Shown: positions 33,910-43,435 of the stretch, piece after piece
Layout of the letters: every line of letters starts with the position of its first letter
Numbering within the stretch: position 1 is the first letter of the stretch
Made by a program: the position numbers and the translations under genes
Origin: Shewanella gelidii
GTDB lineage: Bacteria; Pseudomonadota; Gammaproteobacteria; Enterobacterales; Shewanellaceae
Direction: 5' to 3'
Length of the DNA: 64,000 bases
NCBI RefSeq assembly: GCF_014647855.1
Contig: NZ_BMPZ01000007.1
Coordinates: 97,857-161,856, forward strand
The notes under the pieces: generated by a model
Told to the model about the DNA's origin: nothing
What the model saw: only the letters and a program-made list of their open reading frames with translations
Database searches by the model: none

Positions 33910-35610
33910 CTAAGTGTTTTCGCTTAGGCTGGCCTGAAGTGACTCAATGCGATTATGGGTTAAGATTTCCTTAGCCTTGGCTTTGAGTTGCTTGTATTCG
34001 CACTGACAGATTGCTGACTTGATTTCTAGCATACTGCCGAGGCTCACACTTAATTCATCTAATCCCATACCCACCAAAATCGGCGCAATTTGTGGGTCAC
34101 TTGCTAACTCACCACACAGTGCTACCCGAACATTGTTCGATTTAGCCGTATCGATCGTCATTTTCACTAGCTTTAAAATTGCCGGCGAAAAAGAAGGGTA
34201 GTCTTTATTCAGACTCGGGTTGGTTCTATCAGCAGCCATGGCATACTGGGTTAAGTCGTTGGTTCCGATGCTAACGAAATCTAATCTGTCTAGCATAGAG
34301 TCAAGGTTCATCACGGCCGCAGGTGTTTCAACGACAATTCCATAGCTTACTTCGCCGAATAGCATTTCTTCTTCATGAAGCTCTTTCTCACACCGCGCGA
34401 CCATTGCGAAAATTTGGTCGATTTCTTCTACATGATTGACCATTGGGAACATTAAACGAATTGGACCATGGTATGACGCTCGCAATACAGCTCTCAGCTG
34501 AGTACGCAACAGCTCCGGATGGGCTAAGCAATATCGAATGCCCCTTAAGCCAAGAGCCGGGTTTTCTTCGCTATCTAATGAAAGGCTGGGTAATTCTTTG
34601 TCTGCACCGATATCCAATGTGCGAATCGTAAAGATATTCCCTTCTAGGGACTGTAGTGCATTGCAGTAAAGTAAGTATTGGGCTTGTTCGTCTGGTATCT
34701 TTTTCGCGTTCATGACCATAAATTCGGTTCTAAATAAGCCAATACCATCCGCGCCTACATCTGAAAGATGTTTTATTTCATTAAGGTTACCGACATTTGC
34801 AAGCAAGGTGACCTTGTGGTGGTCGGTTGTATAAACGGGTTTATCTTTGAACGCGAGCAAATTTTGACGACGAATTGCTTCTTGAAAATACTTCTCTTCA
34901 AGAATTTGTTGTAATTCTTCGTCTGGTTTGACATGTAACTCTCCTGAAAGGGCGTCCAAAATTAACGAATCACCATTTTTAATCTTTTGATCTTGATAAT
35001 GGCAACTGAGTAATGCTGGGATCCCTGCTGCTTTGGCAAGAATTGCTGTATGACTATTTAAGCCTCCGGTTTGCAATACGATGCCACTGATACGTTTCAA
35101 AGGTAAAATTGCGAATTCTGCCGGTGTAATATCTTGAGCCAGTAAAATCGTATCGTTTTGCAGTTTGCTTAGATCTAAACCAAGGGTGCCATTTATTGCG
35201 GAAATGAGCCGCTTTCCAAGGCCGCGAACATCATCTGCCCGACTTGCTAGATAATCATCATTTAGTGATTCAAGCTCACTTGCTTGGTGCTCAAATACAC
35301 GTTCTACGGCTGCACTAGCACTAAACTGTAACTCACGAATTGAGTTGATGATTTGATGGATGAGCTCTTCATCTTCAAGTAGCAGGAGATCTGCTTCGAT
35401 GAGTTGATAATTGTCTGACTCGCGAGAGAGATTTTTACCTGCGTCTTGCAAGCTTTCGACTAACTCTTGTAGTGCATCACGAAAGTTTTGTTGCTCTTCA
35501 CTGATTTTCGAAAAAGGAAGCAGTCGGTAATCGAGGCTATTATCATAAGGTTGCAGTTTTAATGCTTGGCCGAATGCGATTCCGGATGAAACTGCGATTC
35601 CTTTAATCAT
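33910..35610 (-). CDS. ptsI: PTS enzyme I (phosphoenolpyruvate-protein phosphotransferase)
   Basis: A 566-residue enzyme I that uses phosphoenolpyruvate to phosphorylate HPr. The phosphohistidine site is GGLNSHTAILAKAAGIPAL near residue 185. The PEP/Mg-binding C-terminal half has GIGLFRTEF near 285, MFPMV near 385, and ALCGELASD with the catalytic Cys near 500. The length is close to the usual 575. It follows ptsH after 15 bp. Confidence 0.97.
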   Translation of the reverse strand: MIKGIAVSSGIAFGQALKLQPYDNSLDYRLLPFSKISEEQQNFRDALQELVESLQDAGKNLSRESDNYQLIEADLLLLEDEELIHQIINSIRELQFSASAAVERVFEHQASELESLNDDYLASRADDVRGLGKRLISAINGTLGLDLSKLQNDTILLAQDITPAEFAILPLKRISGIVLQTGGLNSHTAILAKAAGIPALLSCHYQDQKIKNGDSLILDALSGELHVKPDEELQQILEEKYFQEAIRRQNLLAFKDKPVYTTDHHKVTLLANVGNLNEIKHLSDVGADGIGLFRTEFMVMNAKKIPDEQAQYLLYCNALQSLEGNIFTIRTLDIGADKELPSLSLDSEENPALGLRGIRYCLAHPELLRTQLRAVLRASYHGPIRLMFPMVNHVEEIDQIFAMVARCEKELHEEEMLFGEVSYGIVVETPAAVMNLDSMLDRLDFVSIGTNDLTQYAMAADRTNPSLNKDYPSFSPAILKLVKMTIDTAKSNNVRVALCGELASDPQIAPILVGMGLDELSVSLGSMLEIKSAICQCEYKQLKAKAKEILTHNRIESLQASLSENT

Positions 35611-35625
35611 TTAAAATCCTTGTGT

Positions 35626-35883
35626 TTAGCTTAGGGTCGTAAGTAATTCGGTGACTTTTTCTACTGCGGCTTTTGCTTGTTCGCCTTGAGCAAACACCCT
35701 AACCTGAACGCCGTTATGTAATCCTAGCGTTTGTAGCTTAAACAAACTTTTCGCACTGGCTTGTTTGCCATTGCATTCGACTAATACATCACATTGAAAG
35801 TTTTTTGCTTCTTTAACCAATAATGCCGCAGGACGGGTGTGAATTCCGTGTTGTGCGGTGATGGTGACTGATTTCTCGTACAT
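35626..35883 (-). CDS. ptsH: PTS phosphocarrier protein HPr
   Basis: An 85-residue HPr with the phosphorylated His15 in QHGIHTRPAALLV and the regulatory-serine region KSLFKLQTLGL. The frame begins 15 bases earlier with MDKDL, but the ATG at 35883 (MYEKSVTITA) matches the family start and has AAGGA just upstream. First gene of the pts operon. Confidence 0.96.
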   Translation of the reverse strand: MYEKSVTITAQHGIHTRPAALLVKEAKNFQCDVLVECNGKQASAKSLFKLQTLGLHNGVQVRVFAQGEQAKAAVEKVTELLTTLS

Positions 35884-35992
35884 CAAATCCTTATCCATAT
35901 TATCTTTACTTGGTGAGATTGAACTCTTTACATCTTTAAGGATATTACCGAGTTGAATATCTTATTGTTGTAACCTAGATATTTCCGTTAGC

Positions 35993-36376
35993 TTAATCAT
36001 GGTATTCAATGATTTGGTAGCCATTATTGCGTAGTGAAGTAATCGCTTGGTCCAATTTATCCTTCTTCACCAAAATATAGTCGGTATCGAAAGTGGATAG
36101 GGCGAAAATACTCACGTTTTCATTGGCGAGAACACCGGAAACCCGTGACATGATCCCGGTCATTGAAAATCCAAGTGGGCCAACAACTTCAAAACAGCGC
36201 CAATCGGTTTCTTGCTCTAAGCTATCAAGCTTAAGCTCAGCAGGCACCACTACAGAAAGCTCTTCTTTTGTTTTTCCGATAAAGAACATTGATTGCTGAA
36301 ACACTGCCGCATCAATGCTTTGTTCAGGGCTAAAACTATGAATCGTAAATAATTGCGGATGAACCGCTAACGTCAT
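35993..36376 (-). CDS. ACT domain-containing protein (CASTOR-like)
   Basis: A 127-residue protein with two ACT-like halves; the second (GPLGFSMTGIMSRVSGVLANEN) is a clear ligand-binding ACT motif. Such stand-alone proteins probably sense an amino acid; the ligand is unknown. ATG 36376 is used rather than a TTG two codons upstream. It precedes ptsH in the same direction, 109 bp away. Confidence 0.82.
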   Translation of the reverse strand: MTLAVHPQLFTIHSFSPEQSIDAAVFQQSMFFIGKTKEELSVVVPAELKLDSLEQETDWRCFEVVGPLGFSMTGIMSRVSGVLANENVSIFALSTFDTDYILVKKDKLDQAITSLRNNGYQIIEYHD

Positions 36377-36961
36377 TCTCAAGTTCTAACCTCTTTTAAA
36401 CTCAATGTTAGGCTCAAAAGCTAAGCCCTGTTCAATATTAAATTGTGGCCTAAACCATGACACCTATTTGCAATGAGCTTAGTTTATCACATTTTAAGCG
36501 GCTCGCTAGTCAGTGCCATTGTAATCTATTGATAAGTTTGTTAGTGAGCTGGTCGCTACTTTGTTATTTTTGGCCATAAAAGCGTGGAAAGGATGATGTT
36601 TTTACAATGTAAAACTGGAGCAGCATTCGTGGGCTTGCGATCTTACCTAATTTGAGGAGTAGAGAGCTAAAGGTGTAAGTAACTGAACTGCACTATATTG
36701 GGGGGATTAGCGGTATAGATGTTCTCAATAGACTATAATAAGGCTTTAATCGTGTTGATTGTTAATTGACGTAACCCGCTTTGCTGAACACTGTACAAAC
36801 CTTGAGCGATTATGATTTGCTATTGTTCATATATAGTCCATTGAGTTGTACAGTTTGTTTAAGAATTGACTTTGATCAGCCTTTGGGCCGAATTAGATTT
36901 TGATCTTACGGCTTTTTCTGTGCAACATGATGCACTTCTTCATTCTTATATGGTTAGTAAA
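36377..36961. other. Intergenic region, ACT gene / DUF3334 gene
   Basis: A 585-bp divergent region. No gene or strong structured element is evident. It must contain the promoters of both neighbours. Two TATAAT-like and several TTGACG-like words occur, but no convincing pair with the right spacing. Confidence 0.45.
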
Positions 36962-37672
36962 ATGACATCTCCTCAAATTGTGACATCAGATGATATTCTT
37001 CTAAAGTTGTGCCATTCCGTGAGTCATGTGCTTTCGAGTACGACTGCTAGTCAAATTTCACATGCAGGAATGGTTCAGAGTATCACTCGAACTCGGCTCA
37101 AGCCTGATGTCGGCTGTTTTTCTATTTTTGATGGCGGCTTTTCTGGTCTTGTCGTGATTAATTTCTCTGCCGCCGCAGCGATTGAAATCTATCGAAAATA
37201 TATGATCAACATGGGGATGCCTGAATCTGAACTTGCGTTTTCTCATACATCTGATGAAGTGAGCAATGTCATGGGCGAATTGATGAACCAAATGCTTGGG
37301 AACTTTATTAACCAAGTGAACAAAGAACTACAAACATCAATTGGCCAGTCGCAGCCTAAAATGCTCACCATTAATAAAGAACTTACTATCTCTATTGACG
37401 CAAACTTAGACGAGCCCTTGGCGAGACGAGTTTCCTTCAAAACTGAAAATAATCATATTTTCTACTTAGAGTTTGCCATGGACAAAACAGAGTTTATTAA
37501 GCTAGCTGAATTTGAGCATGATGAAGAATTCGATTTGGACTCTTTGATTGATGAACATGGCAGTCACAATGAGAAAGTGTCTCCAGTGGCTACAAGTAGT
37601 AATTCTGCTGCGAGTACTTCGACCACGATTAAAACGAGTGCTGATGATTTGCTTGATGAGCTGGGCATTTAA
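36962..37672 (+). CDS. DUF3334 family protein (CheX-like fold)
   Basis: A 236-residue protein that I recognise as DUF3334: IVTSDDILLKLCHSVSHVL at the start, FDGGFSGLVVINFS near 60, DEVSNVMGELMNQMLGNF near 105 and ISIDANLDEPLARR near 150, then a Ser/Thr-rich tail ending DDLLDELGI. The central DEVSNVMGELMNQMLGN segment resembles the E-x2-N motif of CheX/CheC phosphatases, so a link with chemotaxis or flagellar signalling is a reasonable guess, not a finding. Start uncertain: ATG 36962 matches relatives best; ATG 36950 is possible. Confidence 0.75.
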   Translation: MTSPQIVTSDDILLKLCHSVSHVLSSTTASQISHAGMVQSITRTRLKPDVGCFSIFDGGFSGLVVINFSAAAAIEIYRKYMINMGMPESELAFSHTSDEVSNVMGELMNQMLGNFINQVNKELQTSIGQSQPKMLTINKELTISIDANLDEPLARRVSFKTENNHIFYLEFAMDKTEFIKLAEFEHDEEFDLDSLIDEHGSHNEKVSPVATSSNSAASTSTTIKTSADDLLDELGI

Positions 37673-37711
37673 CCTGTCATTGCTCACTTTGTCATGATCT
37701 TAAATGAAGCC

Positions 37712-37792
37712 ATGTTTAGGTTTACCCCGTAAATTCATATTGTTGTAGTCGATTATTTCAACGAATGAGCCGTTCAGGGCAAACCTAAACAT
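37712..37792. repeat. 81-bp imperfect inverted-repeat element
   Basis: Left arm ATGTTTAGGTTTACCC (37712-37727) pairs with right arm GGGCAAACCTAAACAT (37777-37792): 15 of 16 positions complementary. Inside, TCATATTGTTG and CAACGAATGA continue partial pairing. It lies between the DUF3334 gene and the rsm gene. It may be a MITE-like palindrome or a structured RNA element; no target-site duplication is evident. Confidence 0.6.
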
Positions 37793-37936
37793 CAGCGCTA
37801 TTAAAGATTTGGTTTTGCCCCAACAGGTATCAACCACTTAAAAGTGTCTGTATAGGATCAAAATCCCCTTATAGCGCTTGCGTATCAACGTCCATCCACC
37901 TATGATCGCTCGGTTTTCTTAATTAGGTTACCCAAC

Positions 37937-39151
37937 ATGCTTACATCTTCCTTATCAGCGAGTTCAACAGAGCTTGTTATCAATATATTGGCGCTCGTAT
38001 TAGAGGAAGGAAAGCCGCTCGATAGAGCCTATTCCCATAACTTTTCGGGATTAAAGCTTGCCGCCGAAGAACAAGCGAAAATTACTTGGGTCACTGGTGA
38101 TTTATTGCGTCGTTTGAATTTGTACTGTTATTTGGCCGATGTGAAAACTGATGAGATAGAGCGAACGGGGAGTCGATTACTCAATGTCTGGCATCGATTC
38201 AATGATTTACCATTACCGAATTTGCAATACGCTCTAAAAGTTGACGAAACAGAATATTTAATTCGGCTGGAAAAAGCAAAGGGTGATGAGGCGTTATGGG
38301 ATGGCTGCCCTGAGTGGCTTGATGAGATGGGGAGTCAGCAACTCGGCGAAGCATGGCCACGAGAACGCAAAGCCCTGTTACAAGCGCCCAAACGCTATTT
38401 GCGTTGTAATACACTTAAAAACTCCCCAGATGAACTACAAGCCGTTTTGTTGAAAGAAAGCGTTGAAACTGTACCGGTTGATGGTGTTGAAGGCGCACTT
38501 GAAGTGTTGTCTAATTCTGCGCTGTTTAAAACCGAAGCCTTTAAAGCAGGGCGCTTTGAGCAGCAAGATGCGGGTTCACAACAAATTGCGAGTGTTGTTG
38601 ATGCAAAACCAGGAATGCGCGTTATCGATGCATGTGCAGGGGCTGGTGGAAAAACGCTGTCGATTGCAGCACAAATGGAAGGCAAGGGACGACTCCTTGC
38701 AATGGATGTCGAGCAATGGAAACTTGACAATTTGAAGCAACGCGCACGGAGAGCGGGAGCGCATAATGTCGAAACACGTATTATCGCGAGTAGTAAGACG
38801 ATTAAGCGACTCAAACTTAGCGCCGATCGGGTGTTGTTGGATGTCCCTTGTTCTGGCCTTGGCGTGTTAAAGCGCAACCCAGATTCAAAATGGCGGGATA
38901 CTCCAGAGCGTTTTCCTGTGCTAGTCGACTTACAAAAGCAAATTTTACAAAGCTATAGCCGTATGGTTAAAGTGGGCGGTATTTTAGTTTATGCAACTTG
39001 CTCTATCATGACTGAAGAAAACAGAGCGCAAGTTGATCAGTTCTTAGCTGACAATGAGCACTTCGAGTTCATTGAAGACGAGCTAATTAGCCCGGCGGAT
39101 ACGGGTTTTGATGGGTTCTACTATGCGAAACTCAAGCGGATTAGCGAGTAA
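37937..39151 (+). CDS. RsmB/NOP-family 5-methylcytosine RNA methyltransferase
   Basis: A 404-residue class I methyltransferase of the RsmB/RsmF type, methylating cytosine in rRNA. The N-terminal region (residues 1-130) is NusB-like; the SAM site is VIDACAGAGGKTLSIA near 232; the catalytic cysteines are in DVPCSGLGVLKRNPD near 303 and YATCSIM near 355. The exact rRNA position cannot be told from sequence alone. It is not the rsmB next to fmt. A terminator follows. Confidence 0.88.
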   Translation: MLTSSLSASSTELVINILALVLEEGKPLDRAYSHNFSGLKLAAEEQAKITWVTGDLLRRLNLYCYLADVKTDEIERTGSRLLNVWHRFNDLPLPNLQYALKVDETEYLIRLEKAKGDEALWDGCPEWLDEMGSQQLGEAWPRERKALLQAPKRYLRCNTLKNSPDELQAVLLKESVETVPVDGVEGALEVLSNSALFKTEAFKAGRFEQQDAGSQQIASVVDAKPGMRVIDACAGAGGKTLSIAAQMEGKGRLLAMDVEQWKLDNLKQRARRAGAHNVETRIIASSKTIKRLKLSADRVLLDVPCSGLGVLKRNPDSKWRDTPERFPVLVDLQKQILQSYSRMVKVGGILVYATCSIMTEENRAQVDQFLADNEHFEFIEDELISPADTGFDGFYYAKLKRISE

Positions 39152-39173
39152 ATTCGTCTATATTGAATCGGTT

Positions 39174-39201
39174 AAAAACGGCGCCTGATGGCGCCGTTTT
39201 T
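39174..39201. terminator. Bidirectional terminator, rsm gene / yjbQ
   Basis: AAAAACGGCGCC-TGAT-GGCGCCGTTTTT is a perfect 12-bp stem with a 4-base loop and T/A runs on both sides, between convergent genes. Confidence 0.95.
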
Positions 39202-39221
39202 ATATTGTATCTATGTTATGG

Positions 39222-39641
39222 CTATTCACCTTGTAATGTTATTAATATCCGCCGTTTGCCACCATGGTTTCGGTGTTCTCCAAGATAAATTCCTTGCCAA
39301 GTACCTAGGTTAAATTGGCCATTTGAAATGGGTAGCAGAATACTTGTACCCAAGAGGCTTGATTTTAAATGCGCGGGCATATCATCGCTTCCTTCATAGG
39401 TGTGTTTGAAGTAGGGCTCGTTTTCTTTTGCTACGCGATTAAAGTAACTTTCAAAATCCTGTCGGACGGTTGGATCTGCATTCTCATTCAGGGTGAGTGA
39501 GGCAGAAGTATGCTGTAAAAGTAGGTGGGCTAGACCAACCTGATATTGTTTTAACTCAGGAAGTTGCTGCTCAATCGTATCTGTTATTAGGTGAAAGCCT
39601 CTTGGGTAAGCACGTAAACTGATGGATTTTTGTTGCCACAT
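39222..39641 (-). CDS. yjbQ: YjbQ family protein (UPF0047, secondary thiamine-phosphate synthase-like)
   Basis: A 139-residue UPF0047 protein: [22 protein letters not shown] and [14 protein letters not shown] near the end are the family signatures. Members show weak thiamine-phosphate synthase activity; the physiological role is unsettled. The start is the ATG at 39641 (MWQQKSISL); the frame is open 40 codons further upstream, but that part runs through the hyp terminator and is not conserved in type. It lies downstream of the hydrogenase operon, beyond its terminator. Confidence 0.9.
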   Translation of the reverse strand: MWQQKSISLRAYPRGFHLITDTIEQQLPELKQYQVGLAHLLLQHTSASLTLNENADPTVRQDFESYFNRVAKENEPYFKHTYEGSDDMPAHLKSSLLGTSILLPISNGQFNLGTWQGIYLGEHRNHGGKRRILITLQGE

Positions 39642-39712
39642 AATTTGAGTGAATTTGTTCGTTTGACAGGATCCTCTTTCAAAAAGAGGTACTTTGCAAG
39701 CGTTGCTGACAT

Positions 39713-39740
39713 AAAAAAGCCGCGAACAGGTGCCGCGGCT
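39713..39740 (-). terminator. Terminator at the end of the hydrogenase maturation operon
   Basis: On the minus strand AGCCGCG-N9-CGCGGCT is followed by TTTTT, 80 bp after hypA. A second small hairpin (CCTCTT/AAGAGG) lies at 39672-39688. Confidence 0.85.
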
Positions 39741-39821
39741 AATTACGTGTTTTGAATGCAAATATGGCAGTTGGTTAATTTGGGCTGAGGTTTGAGCTAT
39801 ATAACCACAAACCTAAATCAG

Positions 39822-40169
39822 CTAGATTTGTTCCATCTCCAACTGCATGAGCATCATGTCTTCGCCATCAACGACCTTGGTGAAGTTACCATTACAGCTT
39901 GGACAGATGACCGTACGTTCTTCGAGTTCTGATTGCGTGCCGCATTCTTGGCATTTAATGACTAAAGGTTGAACGTTCATTTCAAGCTCAGCGGTCTTAC
40001 AAATACTATCAAGTTTAAAGGTATCGAAAGCAGTCTTCAGTAATGCTGGTTCTACGCCACTCATTACGCCTACTTTGATAGAAACCCTTGATACAATGGC
40101 TGCACTGTTTTCCACTGCCAATTGCTCACATTGCTCAATCAGAGCCGTTACAATCGAATATTCGTGCAT
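39822..40169 (-). CDS. hypA: Hydrogenase nickel incorporation protein HypA
   Basis: A 115-residue nickel chaperone. MHEYSIV gives the N-terminal nickel-binding His2, and two CxxC pairs (CQECGTQ and CPSCNGNF, near residues 73-92) form the zinc site. With HypB it delivers nickel to the large subunit after HypCDEF have built the Fe(CN)2CO group. Its ATG overlaps the last base of the hypE stop (TAATG). Last gene of the locus. Confidence 0.96.
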   Translation of the reverse strand: MHEYSIVTALIEQCEQLAVENSAAIVSRVSIKVGVMSGVEPALLKTAFDTFKLDSICKTAELEMNVQPLVIKCQECGTQSELEERTVICPSCNGNFTKVVDGEDMMLMQLEMEQI

Positions 40170-41179
40170 TAACAGATCCTCGGCAGAAGCTCGCCCTGCG
40201 GGACATCCAAATAACGGCTGCTACCCCATGGCGTTACTAAAACCACTTTACCACGACGCTCTTCGTCAACGTCGCCAACAATGGCTGCATTTGCGCTGAA
40301 ATCAAATTGTTGAATAATCTCTAGTGCTTTTTCGGCAACATCTTTAGGAACAGCAAGAATAAAGGTGCCTTCATTGGCAAGGTCATAAGGCTCAAATCCA
40401 TACAGTTCACAAAGCCCTTTGACTTCATCACATACCGGAATGTGTTTCTCATGGACGCTGATACCAACGTTTGAAGCTTGTACCCACTCATTGAGTACAG
40501 CCGAAAGACCACCGCGAGTTGCGTCTCGAGCCGCATGGATCGGGATCCCCGCTTGCATCAATGCGTCCATCGCTGGCCATAGTGTTGCACAGTCACTGGT
40601 GAGATCAGATTCTAGGGTTAAACCTTCACGAGCCATTAAGATTGCTGCACCGTGACGTCCAACATCTCTGGAGACGATGATGGCATCATCTTTCGCTAAA
40701 CTCTTAACTGAAATGCCTTGAGTTTTGATATGGCCCACACCTGAGGTATTAATAAATAATCCGTCGGCACATCCTTTAGGGACAACTTTCGTATCACCGC
40801 AAACTACTTTCGCGCCAGATTTCTCGAGCTCTGATGCCATGCTATTGACAATGGTTGTTAAATCATCAACAGGAAAACCTTCTTCAATGATAAAACTACA
40901 GCTTAAGTATTCAGGCTGAGCGCCCATCATTGCGAGATCGTTTACCGTACCTGCAACCGCTAGCTTACCAATATCTCCCCCTGCAAAGAATAGGGGGGCA
41001 ACGGTAAAAGAGTCTGTAGTGAACGCAGTCGGGCCATTAAAGTGAAGTGCAGCTGCATCTTCTTCGCTTTGTAGGATCGGGTTGTCAAATGCCTTGAAGA
41101 ATATCTTTTTGATCAGCAAGTTCATCTCTTTACCGCCACCGCCGTGGCTAAGTTGAACTGTTTTGGACAATTTTGCCAT
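40169..41179 (-). CDS. hypE: Carbamoyl dehydratase HypE
   Basis: A 336-residue HypE. Its conserved C-terminal PRIC carries the cysteine that receives the carbamoyl group from HypF and dehydrates it to cyanide (as thiocyanate). [17 protein letters not shown] at the N-terminus and [17 protein letters not shown] near 55 belong to the PurM-like ATP-binding fold. It starts 3 bp after hypD. Confidence 0.97.
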   Translation of the reverse strand: MAKLSKTVQLSHGGGGKEMNLLIKKIFFKAFDNPILQSEEDAAALHFNGPTAFTTDSFTVAPLFFAGGDIGKLAVAGTVNDLAMMGAQPEYLSCSFIIEEGFPVDDLTTIVNSMASELEKSGAKVVCGDTKVVPKGCADGLFINTSGVGHIKTQGISVKSLAKDDAIIVSRDVGRHGAAILMAREGLTLESDLTSDCATLWPAMDALMQAGIPIHAARDATRGGLSAVLNEWVQASNVGISVHEKHIPVCDEVKGLCELYGFEPYDLANEGTFILAVPKDVAEKALEIIQQFDFSANAAIVGDVDEERRGKVVLVTPWGSSRYLDVPQGELLPRIC

Positions 41180-41182
41180 GAA

Positions 41183-42301
41183 TTACTTCACTCCGTTGTA
41201 ACGATAATAGGCGTTACATGCGCCCTCAGAACTCACCATGCAGCTGCCCAGAGGTGTTTCTGGTGTACAGCCGCGACCGAAGACTTTACAGTCTTTTGGC
41301 TTTGATAAACCACGAAGAATGTCACCACATTGACAAGCCTTATGATCGTCAATTTCAGTAACTGGTAACCGATCACCGTATTTATCTTCGGCATTTCTGT
41401 GCGCATACTCTGGGCGTAGCATCAATGCTGAGTTGGGGATTGGGCCAAGGCCTCTCCAGCGAAATTCCGGTCGTACCATAAGGAATTTATTGACTTTTTC
41501 CTGGGCGGTTAGGTTACCTTCTTCGGTCACAGAGCGGCTATATTGAATATCTAACTCAGCAATACCACGGGCTTTTTGGCGAGTAATGCGCAGAATCGAT
41601 TCCATGACATCTACGGGCTCAAAGCCTGAAACCACAACTGGGGTGTTGTACTGCTCTACAGCCGGGCGATACACCTTAGAACCACTAATAACGCTCACGT
41701 GTGCGGGGCCGATAAATGCATTTACTTTTACCGCTGGGTCCGCCATGACGGCATCAATTGCAGGGGGGACCAATACATGGTTGATGTGGAAAAGAAGGTT
41801 ATCAATTCCTTGCAACTCAGCAAGCTCTAGAAGTACGGCAGTCATTGGTGTTGATGTTTCAAAACCAATTGCAAAATAGATTACTTTTTTGTCCGGGTTG
41901 TCTTTAGCAATTTGCAAAGTATCGAGCGGATCGTAGATTGGGCGAATATCACAGCCTTTAGAACGAAACTCTGCAAGGCTGCCATCGGAGCCAGGAACGC
42001 GGATCATATCGCCAAGGGTGACCAAGATTGTGTCATTCATGCTCGCCAATGCGGCAGCATGGTCAATGCGTTCTTTGGGCATCACGCAGACTGGGCAACC
42101 GGGTCCATGAATAAAATCAATGTTGTCTGGTAACAACTGATTGATACCGTATTTCATGATGGTATGGGTGTGACCACCACATACTTCCATAATATTGATT
42201 TCACCTTTGACTTTCAGGGCTTCCGCTTGGATTTCCTTTGCAATGGTTTCGATCGTTTGTGGATCACGAAATCCTTGATATAAATGTTTTAATTCAAGCA
42301 T
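41183..42301 (-). CDS. hypD: Hydrogenase assembly protein HypD
   Basis: A 372-residue iron-sulfur scaffold on which, with HypC, the Fe(CN)2CO moiety is built. Conserved CGGHTHTIMKYGI near residue 41, GPGCPVCVMP near 69, and the C-terminal cysteines (CQCGDILRG, CKVFGRGC, GSCMV) for the [4Fe-4S] cluster are all present. Five bases separate it from hypC. Confidence 0.97.
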   Translation of the reverse strand: MLELKHLYQGFRDPQTIETIAKEIQAEALKVKGEINIMEVCGGHTHTIMKYGINQLLPDNIDFIHGPGCPVCVMPKERIDHAAALASMNDTILVTLGDMIRVPGSDGSLAEFRSKGCDIRPIYDPLDTLQIAKDNPDKKVIYFAIGFETSTPMTAVLLELAELQGIDNLLFHINHVLVPPAIDAVMADPAVKVNAFIGPAHVSVISGSKVYRPAVEQYNTPVVVSGFEPVDVMESILRITRQKARGIAELDIQYSRSVTEEGNLTAQEKVNKFLMVRPEFRWRGLGPIPNSALMLRPEYAHRNAEDKYGDRLPVTEIDDHKACQCGDILRGLSKPKDCKVFGRGCTPETPLGSCMVSSEGACNAYYRYNGVK

Positions 42302-42306
42302 CGAGA

Positions 42307-42549
42307 TTACTCCTCTCCAGTGTTCATCTTGTCGATGATCTCCTGATAGAGAGCGAGACTCTCTTCAACATCAGCTTTGTCAATTTTGTTCATCGCGAAA
42401 CCAATGTGGATCAATACATAGTCACCAACTTCTAGCTCTTCAGCCATCAGATGAGTACTGACCTGACGTTTGACGCCCATGGTATCAACGGTAACCGTGC
42501 TATCTTCTGGGTGTACTTCAACAACTTGAGATGGAATAGATAAACACAT
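42307..42549 (-). CDS. hypC: HypC/HybG family hydrogenase chaperone
   Basis: An 80-residue chaperone starting MCLSIPSQV. The essential Cys2 binds the iron precursor and the large-subunit precursor. The central GDYVLIHIGFAMNKID is the family core. Its ATG overlaps the hypB stop by one base. Confidence 0.96.
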   Translation of the reverse strand: MCLSIPSQVVEVHPEDSTVTVDTMGVKRQVSTHLMAEELEVGDYVLIHIGFAMNKIDKADVEESLALYQEIIDKMNTGEE

Positions 42550-43325
42550 TATTTGAAGTTCCCTGTATTATTGGCGAACCACTGTGCAACGGCTTTCATA
42601 GATGCAGGATCTTTTACTGAAACTTCAATCACTTCAACATCAGGGTTCAACTTTTTACACTCTTCGCGTGCTTCTTCAACACTGAAGTCAAAGTAGGGCA
42701 GTAGATCGCACTTGGTAATGAATACAACGTCTGCTCGGCGGAACATGACTGGGTATTTCTCTACTTTATCGCTACCTTCTGGAACAGAAACAAGAACAAC
42801 GTTCTTGTGTGTACCGACGTCGTAGCTTGCAGGACAAACTAAGTTACCCACGTTTTCAACAAAGCAGATATCAAGCTCGTCTAGTGAGATATGGTGTAAA
42901 GCACCGTGAACCATAAATGCATCGAGGTGACATGCAGAGCCAGTTTGGATTTGGTAAGCATCAACCCCTTTGGCTTTGAGGCGGTCAGCATCACGCGAGG
43001 TTTCTAAATCACCTTCAATGACGGCATACTTTTGCGCGGTATGGTCAATAAGATTTTCAAGAAGCGTTGTTTTACCGCTACCAGGGCTGCTCATTAGGTT
43101 GAATGCCGTAACATTTTTCGCTTCAAAATGTTCGCGGTTGTGGGCAGCCTCAATATCATTCTTATCAAGGATCTTGTTGATGATTGATAGGGTCTTTTTA
43201 TCGTTCAACTGAGGATTACTATTGAGCTCATGGTGATGGCCATGCTCATGTGAATGATCGTGTGAATGGTCGTGGTCATGGGAATGGTCGTGACGAGTAA
43301 TAGAACAACCGCAATCTTTACACAT
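42549..43325 (-). CDS. hypB: Hydrogenase nickel incorporation GTPase HypB
   Basis: A 258-residue SIMIBI GTPase. P-loop SSPGSGKTTL is near residue 80, with ESDLETS-like switch VIEGDLETSRDADR near 110 and an FITKCDLL-type guanine motif near 205. The N-terminus has MCKDCGCS followed by a long His/Asp run (residues 12-34), a built-in nickel store as in other His-rich HypB proteins. It passes nickel to HypA and the large subunit. Confidence 0.97.
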   Translation of the reverse strand: MCKDCGCSITRHDHSHDHDHSHDHSHEHGHHHELNSNPQLNDKKTLSIINKILDKNDIEAAHNREHFEAKNVTAFNLMSSPGSGKTTLLENLIDHTAQKYAVIEGDLETSRDADRLKAKGVDAYQIQTGSACHLDAFMVHGALHHISLDELDICFVENVGNLVCPASYDVGTHKNVVLVSVPEGSDKVEKYPVMFRRADVVFITKCDLLPYFDFSVEEAREECKKLNPDVEVIEVSVKDPASMKAVAQWFANNTGNFK

Positions 43326-43435
43326 TTGGAAACTCCGTTATCTTGGTACAGTTTTTTCTGCGGCAGATAATGCCTCATAACCTGACGCGCTTCGGTGACG
43401 TCTGTCAGGTTTATCAGAAAAAGGTTAATTAATGG

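Noticed and set aside
38395..38877. 160-codon open frame antisense to the rsm methyltransferase gene
   Set aside because: Composition is Ser/Arg/Leu-rich as in a shadow frame, and the sense gene has all catalytic motifs.
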